The notes below the pieces were generated by a model, which did no database searches, was not told the DNA's origin, and worked only from the letters and a program-made list of their open reading frames with translations. From assembly GCA_035556135.1 (NCBI GenBank), contig DATMFO010000005.1, positions 124,001-188,000 on the forward strand: a stretch of 64,000 nt of DNA. Direction: 5' to 3'. The stretch is from ZC4RG30 sp035556135 (GTDB lineage: Bacteria; Pseudomonadota; Gammaproteobacteria; Steroidobacterales; Steroidobacteraceae). The position numbers and the translations under genes are program-made. Shown one piece after another: positions 51,998 through 63,664 of this stretch. How positions within the stretch are numbered: position 1 is the stretch's first letter; every line of letters starts with the position of its first letter.

Positions 51998-52945
51998 ATG
52001 TTTGCGCAACGCACCCTGAAGACCCGCATCGGCGCCACGGGCGTGGGTCTGCACAGTGGTGCGCGCATCGAGATGACACTGCTGCCGGCCCCACCGGACA
52101 CCGGCATCGTGTTCCGCCGCGGCGACCTTGCGCCGCCGGTGGATATTCCCGCCCGCGCCGCGCAGGTGGGCGATACAAGGCTCGGCACCGTGCTTGCCGC
52201 CCACGGCACACGCGTCTCCACCATCGAGCACCTGATGTCGGCCTTTGCCGGACTTGGCGTGGACAACGCCATCGTCGAAGTCAGCGCCGCCGAAGTGCCC
52301 ATCATGGACGGCAGCGCCGATCCCTTCGTGTTCCTGCTGCGCTCGGCCGGTTTCGTGGAGCAGGACCGTCCCAAGCGTTTCATGCGCATCCTCGAGAGCG
52401 TGGAAGTGCGCGACGGCGACAAGTGGGCGCGCTTTGATCCCTTCGAGGGTTTCCGCGTCAATTTCGAGATCGAGTTCGACCACCCGCTGATGCGCGGCTC
52501 GCTCACCTCGGCCTCGATGGATTTTTCCTCCATCACCTACCTGAAGGAAGTGGCCCGCGCCCGCACCTTCGGCTTCATGCGCGACATCGAGACGCTGCGC
52601 CGGCACAACCTTGCCCTGGGCGGCAACCTCGACAACGCCATCGTGCTCGATGACGCCGGCATCCTCAACGAGGACGGCCTGCGCTACCGCGACGAGTTCG
52701 TGAAGCACAAGATCCTCGATGCCATCGGCGACCTGTACCTGCTCGGCCACGGCATCATCGGCGAGTTCACCGGCTACAAGTCCGGGCACGGCCTCAACAA
52801 CCGCCTGCTGCGTGCGCTGCTGGAGCGACCCTCCGCCTGGGAGCTGGTGAGCTTCGAGTCGGCGGCCGCGGCCCCGATCGCCTATGCCGGCGTGGGCACG
52901 GAAGAAGAGGAGGAGGGCGAGGACGAGAGCGAGGAGTCCTACTGA
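51998..52945 (+). CDS. lpxC: UDP-3-O-acyl-N-acetylglucosamine deacetylase LpxC
   Basis: Zinc deacetylase, first committed step of lipid A synthesis. 315 aa. TGVGLHSGARIEMTLLPA at the N terminus, zinc ligand His78 in STIEHLMSA, EVPIMDGSADPFV, and the second ligand pair His/Asp in KHKILDAIGDLYL (about 237 and 241), with GHGIIGEFTGYKSGHGLNN. The last 16 residues are extremely acidic (TEEEEEGEDESEESY), unlike the E. coli tail recognised by FtsH. Confidence 0.96.
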   Translation: MFAQRTLKTRIGATGVGLHSGARIEMTLLPAPPDTGIVFRRGDLAPPVDIPARAAQVGDTRLGTVLAAHGTRVSTIEHLMSAFAGLGVDNAIVEVSAAEVPIMDGSADPFVFLLRSAGFVEQDRPKRFMRILESVEVRDGDKWARFDPFEGFRVNFEIEFDHPLMRGSLTSASMDFSSITYLKEVARARTFGFMRDIETLRRHNLALGGNLDNAIVLDDAGILNEDGLRYRDEFVKHKILDAIGDLYLLGHGIIGEFTGYKSGHGLNNRLLRALLERPSAWELVSFESAAAAPIAYAGVGTEEEEEGEDESEESY

Positions 52946-53301
52946 CCCGAGCTGCGTCCGCGGGTGGCCAGGCGCACCTGCAGCTCGCGCCCCCCCGCCA
53001 GCTCGCCCAGTTCGGGCAGTGACAGGCGGATGCGCCCGGCCCAGGCGGCCGAATCCACGAACAGCAGCAGGGCCTGCTCCTTTTCGAGCACCTCCAGCAG
53101 GTGCGAGCGCTGCGCCTCGGGCAGGGCCGCGCGCAGGCGCTCCAGCCAGGATGCAGTGTTTCCGCCATCCCCCGCAGCCGGAAGCACCACCTGGGCGCGC
53201 CGCGTGATGCGCTGCAGCAAGGCTGCTGCCCCCGCGCCGGCTGTGTGAACTGTGCGTAATTCCGGGCGCTTGCGGTTGTCTCGGGGGGGCTTCTTCGGCA
53301 T
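52939..53301 (-). CDS. dciA: DciA-family (DUF721) protein
   Basis: DciA-type proteins help load the replicative helicase DnaB in bacteria lacking DnaC. 120 aa from ATG 53301: basic N terminus (MPKKPPRDNRKRPELR), then a KH-like domain with RITRRAQVVLPAAG and LLLFVDSAAWAGRIRLSLPE, the conserved VdS-W-RLR pattern. Located between lpxC and secA as in pseudomonads. It overlaps the lpxC 3' end by 7 bases convergently. Confidence 0.75.
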   Translation of the reverse strand: MPKKPPRDNRKRPELRTVHTAGAGAAALLQRITRRAQVVLPAAGDGGNTASWLERLRAALPEAQRSHLLEVLEKEQALLLFVDSAAWAGRIRLSLPELGELAGGRELQVRLATRGRSSGQ

Positions 53302-53334
53302 ATTCGACCAGACGTCCTCGGGCCCAGAGACTAA

Positions 53335-54213
53335 ATGAACCTGATCTTTTTCTCCCGCCGGCACGGACTTGCCCGGCACCTGAGCCTGACCCACCCGGTT
53401 TTCCTGACGCTGGTCGGGGTTTCTGGCCTGCTGGTACTCGGCAGCGCCTTTGCGCTGGGCATGCATTTCGGTTCCGGCAAGCTCGACTCCCGCTCCCAGC
53501 TGGTCGAGCTGGCCAATGTGCGCCAGCAGGTGCAGGACCGCATCGACGCCATTTCCGTCCGCATGGGCGAGCTCAACGCCCATGTCGTGCGGCTCGACGC
53601 GCTGGGTCGCCGGCTCACCGAAATGGCCAAGATCAGCAGCGGCGAATTCAATTTCGACTCCGCGCCCGCCCTGGGCGGGCCGGATGAGGGCAGCACGGCC
53701 GGCAGCGCCATGATCCCGGACCTCACCCGCCTCATCGACGACATGGAGCGCCGCCTGGAACAGCGCGACTCGCAGCTGCTGGCGCTGGAAAACGTCATCC
53801 TCTCCCGCAGCCTGCACGAGGCCGTGCGGCCCGAGGGCCGGCCGGTGGCCACCGGCTACGTTTCCTCCTATTTCGGCAGCCGCACCGACCCCTTCGAGGG
53901 GCATACCGCCACCCACCGGGGCCTGGATTTCGCGGGCGAGGCAGGCTCGCAGGTGCTGGCAGTGGCCGAGGGCGTGGTCTCGCGCGTCGAGAAGGCGTCC
54001 GGCTACGGCAACCTGGTCGAGATCAAGCACGGCGAATACGTCACCCGCTATGCCCACAACCAGAAGGCACTGGTGGCAGTGGGCGATCGCGTCAGCCGCG
54101 GCCAGCCCATCGCGCTGATGGGCTCCACGGGACGTTCCACCGGCCCGCACGTGCACTTCGAGGTGCTGCAGAACGGCCGGCACGTCGATCCGCTGAAGTT
54201 CATCGGCAAGTAG
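53335..54213 (+). CDS. M23 (LytM) family peptidoglycan endopeptidase, membrane-anchored
   Basis: 292 aa. N-terminal basic segment and transmembrane helix (about 22-45), a coiled coil (about 55-100 and 125-155), and a C-terminal M23 domain (about 170-290) with zinc/catalytic motifs HRGLDFAG and GPHVHFEV, so it should be active rather than an EnvC-like activator. Also YGNLVEIKHGEYVTRYAHN. Expected role: periplasmic cleavage of peptide crosslinks. It diverges from dciA and precedes secA by 136 bases. Confidence 0.88.
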   Translation: MNLIFFSRRHGLARHLSLTHPVFLTLVGVSGLLVLGSAFALGMHFGSGKLDSRSQLVELANVRQQVQDRIDAISVRMGELNAHVVRLDALGRRLTEMAKISSGEFNFDSAPALGGPDEGSTAGSAMIPDLTRLIDDMERRLEQRDSQLLALENVILSRSLHEAVRPEGRPVATGYVSSYFGSRTDPFEGHTATHRGLDFAGEAGSQVLAVAEGVVSRVEKASGYGNLVEIKHGEYVTRYAHNQKALVAVGDRVSRGQPIALMGSTGRSTGPHVHFEVLQNGRHVDPLKFIGK

Positions 54214-54252
54214 CCGCAGCGCCCCGGGCGGGCAGCCTGCCGGCGTCTATCG

Positions 54253-54258
54253 TAAAAT
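54253..54258 (+). promoter_or_regulatory. Candidate -10 element for secA
   Basis: TAAAAT in the word GTAAAATGC, 91 bases before the secA GTG. No -35 match. The gap 54214-54349 contains no convincing SecM-like arrest peptide gene. Confidence 0.35.
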
Positions 54259-54349
54259 GCGCGACCACCGCCGGACCGGGAGCTTGAAACCTTCCCTGCC
54301 GGCGTCATCTTGTTCCGGTTGCCGCCACTCCTAGAGGTTCCAAGGGCCT

Positions 54350-57111
<2,762 letters not shown>

Positions 57112-57136
<25 letters not shown>

Positions 57137-57540
57137 TTGCAGCGGCGCTGGCGCGCCGGGGACCGGCGGGGCCGGAGATCCTCATCGCGCAGCGCCCGCC
57201 TGGCAGCTGGCGCGAAGGCTGGTGGGAATTCCCCGGCGGCAAGATCGAGGCCGGGGAGACGGACGAGGCGGCGCTGCATCGCGAGCTGCAGGAAGAGCTG
57301 GGTGTGCACATCACCGCCCAGCTGCCACTGGGCTCCTTCGTGCACGACTACACCGGCAACAGCGTGGAGATCCTGCTGTGGCTGGTGACGGCTTTCGAAG
57401 GCGAGGCGCAAGGGCTCGATGGCCAGGCACTGCGCTGGGTTGCGCCGCTGGAGCTGGAAGGCTGCGGGCTGCTCGAGGCTGATCAGCCCATGATCCAGCC
57501 CCTGCGGGCTGCGCTTGAGGGCGTTACACTAGCTCCATGA
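57112..57540 (+). CDS. mutT: 8-oxo-dGTP diphosphatase MutT-type Nudix hydrolase
   Basis: Nudix enzyme that removes oxidised dGTP from the nucleotide pool. 142 aa with a perfect Nudix box GGKIEAGETDEAALHRELQE followed by ELGV (residues about 43-66); GWWEFPGG precedes it. The GTG at 57112 lies inside secA; no later start keeps the first beta strand (RVVAAALARRG). In pseudomonads a mutT gene likewise lies close to secA. Confidence 0.9.
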
Positions 57541-57935
57541 GCACCGATCCCCAGCTGCCTGAAATCCGCTTCGACGCGGCCAGCCTCTACCAGGAGGATG
57601 TCTTCACCGACCGCGCCGCGGGCACGATCCGCCGCCTGCGCCCCGTGCTGGCCAGCGGCGAGCCCGATGCCTCGCGCCCGGTGCTGTTCAGCGGCCAGAC
57701 GCAGCTGCTCACGCCGGGCGGCGTACTGCCGCTGGGCTTCGAGATCGAGGCAGCCAGCCTCGAAGATGCCATCGCGAAATTCCCGCAGGCCGTGCAGGAA
57801 GCGCTGAACCAGGCCATCGAAGAGGCAAGGGAATACCGGCGCGAGGCGCAGTCGCGCATCGTGGTGCCGGAAGCCGGCGCCATGGGCGGCCTGGGTGGCG
57901 GCGCCATCCCGGGCGGCGGGCGCATCAAGCTTTAG
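57537..57935 (+). CDS. Uncharacterised 132-aa protein coupled to mutT
   Basis: I do not recognise this family. The start overlaps the mutT stop by 4 bases (ATGA). The sequence has a beta-rich first half (VLFSGQTQLLTPGGVLPLGF), an amphipathic helical stretch (about 73-108; LEDAIAKFPQAVQEALNQAI and EEAREYRREAQ) and a Gly-rich tail (GAMGGLGGGAIPGGGRIKL). There is no signal peptide or transmembrane segment, so it is probably cytoplasmic. Codon use matches its neighbours. It overlaps yacG by 11 bases convergently. Confidence 0.75.
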   Translation: MSTDPQLPEIRFDAASLYQEDVFTDRAAGTIRRLRPVLASGEPDASRPVLFSGQTQLLTPGGVLPLGFEIEAASLEDAIAKFPQAVQEALNQAIEEAREYRREAQSRIVVPEAGAMGGLGGGAIPGGGRIKL

Positions 57936-58104
57936 GATTCTCCAGCTCGTCCACTTCGTCTCCCGGCAGCCTGCGTTCCTCGGCGAACCAGGCGCCCAGG
58001 TCGACCATCCGGCAGCGCTCGCTGCAGAAGGGACGGAAGGGAAATTGCTCCGACCACTCCACCTCCCGCTGGCAGGTGGGACAGTTGACCCGCGGCGCGG
58101 CCAT
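57925..58104 (-). CDS. yacG: DNA gyrase inhibitor YacG
   Basis: 59-aa zinc-finger protein that binds GyrB in E. coli. The four zinc ligands are CPTC (VNCPTCQREVEW) and CSERC (FCSERCRMVDLGAW), followed by WFAEERRLPGD and an acidic tail. The ATG at 58104 overlaps the zapD stop by one base (TGATG). The last gene of the pil-coaE-zapD-yacG run. Confidence 0.93.
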   Translation of the reverse strand: MAAPRVNCPTCQREVEWSEQFPFRPFCSERCRMVDLGAWFAEERRLPGDEVDELENPKA

Positions 58105-58913
58105 CAGCAGGTGATCAGCTGGAAGGAGACTTCTTCTTCGGCCTGTGAGGGACGCGCGGCCAGGCCATTCCAGCGCAGGAAACGCACGCTGCAGCGATGG
58201 TGGCTGCCGCTGATCTCCGGATAGAGCCCCGAGTCGTGCGGCAGGCAGATGCGCAGCAGCTGCAGCGGCGTGTCGCGGTCGAAGTTGATGGCGAAGGTGC
58301 CGGCTGCGGCCACCTCGCGGCGTGCGCGGCCGTTCTGGCGCGTGAGCCAGAGCACCTCGGCCACGGCATCGCACAGCGGCCGCAGCAGCGCCAGCCACTC
58401 GTTGAAGGCCTGCGTGCGGCTGGCCGCATCCTGGTTGAGCCAGAAGAAGTAGTCCGGCAGGTCGAACTCGCAGGTGCCGCCGGGGATGGCGCTGCGATGC
58501 TTGATGGCGGCGAGGAATTCCGAATCGCGCAGCGGCTGCAGGTAGGAGTTGCCCGCGGCGGCCAGCGCCGAGCGCAGGCGCGTGAGGTTGTTGATCAGCG
58601 CGCGCAGCCGGGCGTTGTCGACCCCGGCCTTGCTTCCGAAGCCCTCCAGCTGCAGCAGGTGCCGCTCGATCTCCTTGAGCACCTCGGCGCGCACATCGCC
58701 GCGCGTGGTGATGGCGAGGATGTCGATCAGGCTCGACACGGCGGCGCGGCTGCCCCACTGGCTGGCCTTCTCGTTGTGGTAGAGGGCCTGGTTGTAGAGG
58801 TAGTCCAGGCGCAGGAAGGTGCGCATCCGCTCGTTGAGCGGCTGCTCGAAGATCAGCGGCGCGGCGCCGGCGGCGGCGTCCGGGCGTTCTGCAACGGCCT
58901 GGGGCTGGGTCAT
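58104..58913 (-). CDS. zapD: Cell division protein ZapD
   Basis: Crosslinks FtsZ filaments by binding the FtsZ C-terminal peptide. 269 aa: FEQPLNERMRTFLRLDYLYN at residues about 22-41, helical domain (ERHLLQLEGF), and beta domain with CEFDLPDYFFWLN and SGSHHRCSVRFLRW. The start could be ATG 58913 or ATG 58928 (five more residues); neither has a clear ribosome-binding site. 67 bases follow coaE. Confidence 0.92.
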   Translation of the reverse strand: MTQPQAVAERPDAAAGAAPLIFEQPLNERMRTFLRLDYLYNQALYHNEKASQWGSRAAVSSLIDILAITTRGDVRAEVLKEIERHLLQLEGFGSKAGVDNARLRALINNLTRLRSALAAAGNSYLQPLRDSEFLAAIKHRSAIPGGTCEFDLPDYFFWLNQDAASRTQAFNEWLALLRPLCDAVAEVLWLTRQNGRARREVAAAGTFAINFDRDTPLQLLRICLPHDSGLYPEISGSHHRCSVRFLRWNGLAARPSQAEEEVSFQLITC

Positions 58914-58980
58914 CGGGCTATTTTGCATAAACAGGGCGCCGGGTGTAAGGCGTCCTGCTGTCGCGGAGCGGCGACCGTGG

Positions 58981-59613
58981 TTATCTGGCGCCGGATTCCA
59001 ATGCCAGATAGCGTCGATGCAGCGCTTCGACCTGCGGCGCGAGCGTGGCCACGTCGCCATTGTTGTCGATGATGTCATCGGCGATGGCGCGGCGCGCCTC
59101 GCGTGTGGCCTGCGCCGCAATCATGCGCGTGGCTTCGGCGTGGGTCATCCCGTCGCGCAGCATCAGCCGCGCCAGCTGGGTGGCGGGTGTGGCATCCACC
59201 AGCAATACGCGGTCGTAGTCGGCAGCGCCCTCGGTCTCCACCAGCAGCGGGATCGCAATCAGCTGGTACGGGCCGCCCGCCTCACGGCACTGGCGCAGGG
59301 TCTCGGTGCGGATGGCCGGGTGCATGATGGCTTCCAGGTCGCGGCGGGCGGCGGCGTCGTCGAAGACGATGCGGCGCAGGCGCGCGCGGTCCAGCTGGCC
59401 CATGCCGTCGATGATGTCGGCGCCGAAGCGCCGGGCGATGGCGGCCAGCGCCGGGGAACCCGGGGCCACCACCTCGCGTGCGACCTGGTCGGTGTCGATG
59501 AGCTTTGCGCCGAGCGCCGAGAACAGCTTCGCCACCACGCTCTTGCCGCTGGCAATGCCGCCGGTGAGCGCGATGCGCGCCACGTTGCCACGCTGCGGTT
59601 GTCTGCGCGCCAT
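58981..59613 (-). CDS. coaE: Dephospho-CoA kinase CoaE
   Basis: Last step of coenzyme A synthesis. 210 aa: P-loop LTGGIASGKSVVAKLF (about 16-31), IDTDQVAREVVAPGS, HPAIR, and PLLVETEGAADYDRVLLVDA. Position after pilD is conserved in gammaproteobacteria. The N-terminal dozen residues before VARIALTGG are basic and not conserved. Confidence 0.94.
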   Translation of the reverse strand: MARRQPQRGNVARIALTGGIASGKSVVAKLFSALGAKLIDTDQVAREVVAPGSPALAAIARRFGADIIDGMGQLDRARLRRIVFDDAAARRDLEAIMHPAIRTETLRQCREAGGPYQLIAIPLLVETEGAADYDRVLLVDATPATQLARLMLRDGMTHAEATRMIAAQATREARRAIADDIIDNNGDVATLAPQVEALHRRYLALESGAR

Positions 59614-59626
59614 GGTGCCGGTCTCC

Positions 59627-60511
59627 TCAGCGCGGTGCGTACAGGCCGAGGTAGGCGCCCACCAGCTGCGGCCCGAACATCAGCACCAGCCAGCCGGCCG
59701 CTGCCAGGTAGGGGCCGAAGGCCATGGGTACGCCCTTGTCGCGCGCCTTGAGGAGGATGGCGACGATGCCTACCAACGCGCCCACGCCCGCGGCGCCGAT
59801 GATGATGGGCAGCAGCATCTGCCAGCCCAGCCAGGCGCCCAGCGCGGCCAGCAGCTTGAAGTCGCCGAAGCCCATGCCTTCCTTGCCGGTGAGCAGGCGG
59901 AAGAGGTGGTACACCGACCACAGGGACAGGTAGCCGGCGATGGCGCCGATCACTGCGCTGCGCAGGTCCACCGGCAGGCGGGCGCCGTCGATGGCTGGCA
60001 GCACGATCGCCAGCAGCAGGCCCAGCCACAGCAGGGGCAGGGTCATGCTGTCCGGCAGCAGCTGGGTGTCGATGTCGATGAAGGCCAGGGCCACCAGGAA
60101 CCAGGTGAGCACCAGCGCCGCCGCCAGAGCCCACGAGAAGCCGAACTTCCAGGCCACAGCGGCGGACATCAGTGCGGTCAGCAGTTCCACCAGCGGGTAG
60201 CGCGCGCTGATGCGCGTGCCGCAGGCCTTGCACTTGCCCTTCAGGAGCAGCCAGCTCACCACGGGGATGTTCTGCAACGCCGTGATCGGGGCCTTGCAGG
60301 AGGGGCAGGCCGAGCGTGGCACCACCAGGTTGTACGGCGCCTCGGCAGGTGCCTCCTTGCCGTCGAGCTCCAGGCACTCGCGCCGCCAGGTGCGCTCCAG
60401 CATCACCGGAACGCGGTGGATCACCACGTTGAGAAAGCTGCCCACCAGCAGGCCGAAGAGGAAAACGACGCCGGTGAGCACCGGCGTCGAGTCGGAAAGC
60501 AGCTGGACCAC
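59627..60511 (-). CDS. pilD: Type IV prepilin peptidase/N-methyltransferase PilD
   Basis: Inner-membrane aspartic peptidase that cleaves and N-methylates prepilins and type II secretion pseudopilins. 294 aa, eight predicted transmembrane segments. Cytoplasmic zinc-binding cysteines CPSC and CKAC near residues 70-100; catalytic Asp motifs FIDIDTQLLPD and GFGDFKLLAALGAWLG. The GTG at 60511 lies 8 bases after the pilC stop; the longer open frame is a shadow of pilC. Confidence 0.93.
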   Translation of the reverse strand: MVQLLSDSTPVLTGVVFLFGLLVGSFLNVVIHRVPVMLERTWRRECLELDGKEAPAEAPYNLVVPRSACPSCKAPITALQNIPVVSWLLLKGKCKACGTRISARYPLVELLTALMSAAVAWKFGFSWALAAALVLTWFLVALAFIDIDTQLLPDSMTLPLLWLGLLLAIVLPAIDGARLPVDLRSAVIGAIAGYLSLWSVYHLFRLLTGKEGMGFGDFKLLAALGAWLGWQMLLPIIIGAAGVGALVGIVAILLKARDKGVPMAFGPYLAAAGWLVLMFGPQLVGAYLGLYAPR

Positions 60512-60519
60512 GGGTGGCC

Positions 60520-61746
60520 TTAGACCACGGCGCCCAGCTTGAAGATCGGCAGGTACATCGCGATGACCAGGCCGCCGACCAGCACGCCGAGGATGGCCAT
60601 GATCAGCGGCTCCAGCAGGCTCGACATGGAGTCGACCGCGTTGTCCACCTCGGCCTCGAAGAAGGTGGCCACCTTGCCGGACATCTCGTCCAGGGCGCCG
60701 GATTCCTCGCCCACGGCGATCATCTGGATCACCATGTTGGGGAAGAGGTCGGTGTTTTCCATCGCGCGCTGCAGGCGCGTGCCGGTGGCGACTTCGTCGC
60801 GGATGGCCAGGGTGGCGTTTTCGTACACGATGTTGCCGGTGGCGCCGGCGACGGAGTCCATGGCCTCCACCAGGGGCACGCCGGCGGCGAACATGGTGGA
60901 GAGGGTGCGGGCGAAGCGGGCCACTGCCGACTTGTGCATGATCGGGCCGATCACCGGCAGCTTCAGGGTGATGCGGTCCAGCGTTTCGCGGAACTTGCGC
61001 GAGCGCTTCTTGAAATAGAGGAAGGCAAAGACCGCCCCGCCCGCGACAATCGCCAGGAAAATGCCCTTGGTCTGCACGAACTTGGACATGCTGATGACCA
61101 TCTGCGTGAACGCAGGCAGGTCGGCGCCGAAGCCCTTGAACAGGTCCTCGAACTGCGGAATCACGAACAGCAGCAGGATGATGGTCACGATGATGGCCAC
61201 CGCCAGCACCGCGGCCGGATAGAACAGCGCCTTCTTCACCTTGGCCTTCAGGGCCTCGGTCTTTTCCTTGTAGGTGGCGATCTTGTCCAGCAGGTTTTCC
61301 AGCGCACCGGCCTGCTCGCCCGCCTCCACCAGGTTCACGAACAGGTCGTCGAAATACAGCGGGCGCTTGGCCAGCGCCTCGTGCAGCGACATGCCGCCTT
61401 CCACGTCGACCTTGATGTCGAGGATCAGCTTCTGCATCGCCGGGTTCTCGTGGCCGGCGCCCACGATGTCGAAGGACTGCACCAGCGGAATGCCGGCTGC
61501 CATCATGGTGGCAAGCTGGCGGCTGAACACCGCGATGTCCGCCGGCTTCACCCTGCCGCCGGTGCGCACCGACTGCTTCTTGATGCGGCTCGGCGCCACG
61601 CCCTGCTGGCGCAGCATGCTGCGCAGCGCGTTCTCGTCCTTGGCCAGCGTCTTGCCCTTCACGGCCTTGCCACGCTTGTCCTTGCCCTCCCACAGGAAGG
61701 GGATGTCGCGCTTGAGTTGCCGGATGGCTGTGGAGGATTGCGCCAT
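60520..61746 (-). CDS. pilC: Type IV pilus inner-membrane platform protein PilC
   Basis: Polytopic GspF-family protein that couples the PilB/PilT motors to pilin assembly. 408 aa with two GspF domains (about 75-195 and 278-400), each beginning FSRQLATMMAAGIPLVQSFD- or FARTLSTMFAAGVPLVEAMD-like, and three transmembrane helices. Between pilB (9 bases) and pilD (8 bases) in one operon. Confidence 0.95.
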   Translation of the reverse strand: MAQSSTAIRQLKRDIPFLWEGKDKRGKAVKGKTLAKDENALRSMLRQQGVAPSRIKKQSVRTGGRVKPADIAVFSRQLATMMAAGIPLVQSFDIVGAGHENPAMQKLILDIKVDVEGGMSLHEALAKRPLYFDDLFVNLVEAGEQAGALENLLDKIATYKEKTEALKAKVKKALFYPAAVLAVAIIVTIILLLFVIPQFEDLFKGFGADLPAFTQMVISMSKFVQTKGIFLAIVAGGAVFAFLYFKKRSRKFRETLDRITLKLPVIGPIMHKSAVARFARTLSTMFAAGVPLVEAMDSVAGATGNIVYENATLAIRDEVATGTRLQRAMENTDLFPNMVIQMIAVGEESGALDEMSGKVATFFEAEVDNAVDSMSSLLEPLIMAILGVLVGGLVIAMYLPIFKLGAVV

Positions 61747-61755
61747 GGGTGATCC

Positions 61756-63528
61756 TTAGTCGATCGTCACGCTGTTGATTTCTTCAAGGCTGGTCAGGCC
61801 GTTCGCGGCCTTCTCCAGGCCGGCCCGCCGCAGGTCCCACACACCGGCCTTGCGCGCGGCGTCGGAAATATCGATGGCATTGCCACCGGCCATGATGATG
61901 CGGCCGATTTCCTCGGTCACCGGCATCACCTGGTAGATGCCCAGGCGGCCCTTGTAGCCGTCGGTGCAGTTCTGGCAGCCCTTCGGTGCGAACAGCTGCG
62001 TGCCCTTGGCCAGCCGCTCCTCGGTGAAGCCTTCCTTCAGCAGTGCCTCGCGTGGCACGTTGATCGGCACCTTGCAGTTCGAGCACAGCTTGCGCGCCAG
62101 GCGCTGCGCGATGATCAGGCTCACCGAGGTGGCGATGGCGTAGGGCTTCACGCCCATGTCGACAAGGCGGGTCAGCGTCTGCGGCGCGTCGTTGGTGTGC
62201 AGGGTGGAGAGCACCAGGTGCCCGGTCTGCGCTGCCTTGATCGCGATCTCGGCCGTCTCCAGGTCGCGGATTTCACCCACCATTACCACGTCCGGGTCCT
62301 GGCGCAGGAAGGCGCGCAGGGCGGAGGCGAAGGTGAGGCCCACCTTGTTGTTCACGTTCACCTGGTTCACGCCAGGCAGGTTGATTTCGGCCGGATCCTC
62401 GGCCGTGGAGATGTTCGTGTCTTCCTTGTTGAGGATGTGCAGGCCGGTGTACAGCGACACGGTCTTGCCGGAACCGGTGGGGCCAGTCACGAGGATCATG
62501 CCCTGCGGCTTGGCCAGGTATTTCAGGTACAGGTCTTTCTGGAACGGCTCGTAGCCCAGCGCGTCGATGCCCAGCATCGCGGAGCTGGGATCGAGGATAC
62601 GCATCACGATCTTCTCGCCGAACAGCGTCGGGCAGGTGCTGACGCGGAAGTCGATGGCGCGGGTCTTCGACAGGCGCATCTTGATGCGGCCGTCCTGCGG
62701 CACGCGGCGCTCGGCGATGTCGAGGCGGCTCATCACCTTCAGGCGCGCGGCCAGCTTGCCGGCGAGCTGCACCGGCGGCTGGGCGACTTCCTTCAGGATG
62801 CCGTCCATGCGGTAGCGCACGCGGTAGATCTTCTCGTAGGGCTCGAAGTGGATGTCCGAGGCGCCCTTGCGGATGGCATCCAGCAGCAGCTTGTTGACGT
62901 AGCGGACGATGGGGGCGTCTTCGACGTCGTCGCGCGTGACGCCGTCGTTCTCGAGGTCATCGCCGCCGGAGACCTCCAGGCCATCCAGCTCCATGCCCTC
63001 GTCTTCGCCGAGGTCGGGCATGGCGGTGGACTCGGCGCCCTCGATGGCCTTGTCCACCATCTTCTGCAGCTTGTCGTCCTCGACCACGACGGCATCGACG
63101 CCCATGCTGGTCTGGAACTTGATCTCGTCGATGGCGTGCAGGTCGGTGGGGTCGGAGACACCCAGGAACAGGCGCTTGCCGCGCTTGAACATGGGCAGCA
63201 CGCGGTGTTTGGCCAGCAGCTTCTCGGAGACCAGGCGGGTGGTGTCGAGGTCCAGGGCCAGGGAATCGAGGTCGAAGAGCGGGACACCGAATTCGACCGA
63301 GGCGGCCACAGCGATGTCGCGCGCGCTGGCCGCGCCGGCGCCGACCAGCTGGGTCACGAAATGGGACTTGCGCTCGCGCGCGGCGTTCAGGGCGCTGCGG
63401 GCGTCCTGGTCGGAGATCACCCCGTCCTGCACCAGGCGCTGGGGGAGGCCGGTGAGGCCCGAGGCCGCACCGCCCGGGCCGGCTCCGCCGCCGCCACGCA
63501 GGTTGGGGATGGAAACAGTCTCGCTCAT
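61756..63528 (-). CDS. pilB: Type IV pilus assembly ATPase PilB
   Basis: Hexameric extension motor. 590 aa from ATG 63528: N-terminal GspE_N/MshEN domain (about 20-165), Walker A GPTGSGKT near residue 348-355, Asp box, Walker B DPDVVMVGEIRDLETAEIAI, His box LSTLHTNDAPQTL, and the C-terminal tetracysteine zinc site CSNC...CQNC. An upstream ATG (63564) would add 12 residues. A candidate promoter lies 45-73 bases upstream. pilA is not in the window. Confidence 0.95.
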   Translation of the reverse strand: MSETVSIPNLRGGGGAGPGGAASGLTGLPQRLVQDGVISDQDARSALNAARERKSHFVTQLVGAGAASARDIAVAASVEFGVPLFDLDSLALDLDTTRLVSEKLLAKHRVLPMFKRGKRLFLGVSDPTDLHAIDEIKFQTSMGVDAVVVEDDKLQKMVDKAIEGAESTAMPDLGEDEGMELDGLEVSGGDDLENDGVTRDDVEDAPIVRYVNKLLLDAIRKGASDIHFEPYEKIYRVRYRMDGILKEVAQPPVQLAGKLAARLKVMSRLDIAERRVPQDGRIKMRLSKTRAIDFRVSTCPTLFGEKIVMRILDPSSAMLGIDALGYEPFQKDLYLKYLAKPQGMILVTGPTGSGKTVSLYTGLHILNKEDTNISTAEDPAEINLPGVNQVNVNNKVGLTFASALRAFLRQDPDVVMVGEIRDLETAEIAIKAAQTGHLVLSTLHTNDAPQTLTRLVDMGVKPYAIATSVSLIIAQRLARKLCSNCKVPINVPREALLKEGFTEERLAKGTQLFAPKGCQNCTDGYKGRLGIYQVMPVTEEIGRIIMAGGNAIDISDAARKAGVWDLRRAGLEKAANGLTSLEEINSVTID

Positions 63529-63572
63529 GAATGTGCCGGTCCGACCTGTGCCCGGATAAGTCAAAAAGGCCT

Positions 63573-63601
63573 AGTTAAGGTACGCGCGGTGCAACTGTCA
63601 A
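63573..63601 (-). promoter_or_regulatory. Sigma-70-type promoter of pilBCD
   Basis: On the minus strand TTGACA (63601-63596), 17-base spacer, TTAACT (63578-63573). The predicted start is near 63566, 38 bases before the pilB ATG. The gap 63529-63664 holds no other gene. Confidence 0.5.
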
Positions 63602-63664
63602 ATTGCTCCCCGATGGTCGCATGGGGGGCAGGAGGGGGGCGTGACTGGGCTCGCAAAAAACGGG

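Noticed and set aside
54214..54349. Possible SecM-like arrest peptide upstream of secA
   Set aside because: Reading frames here are short or run on into secA out of frame, with no signal peptide and no arrest-like motif.
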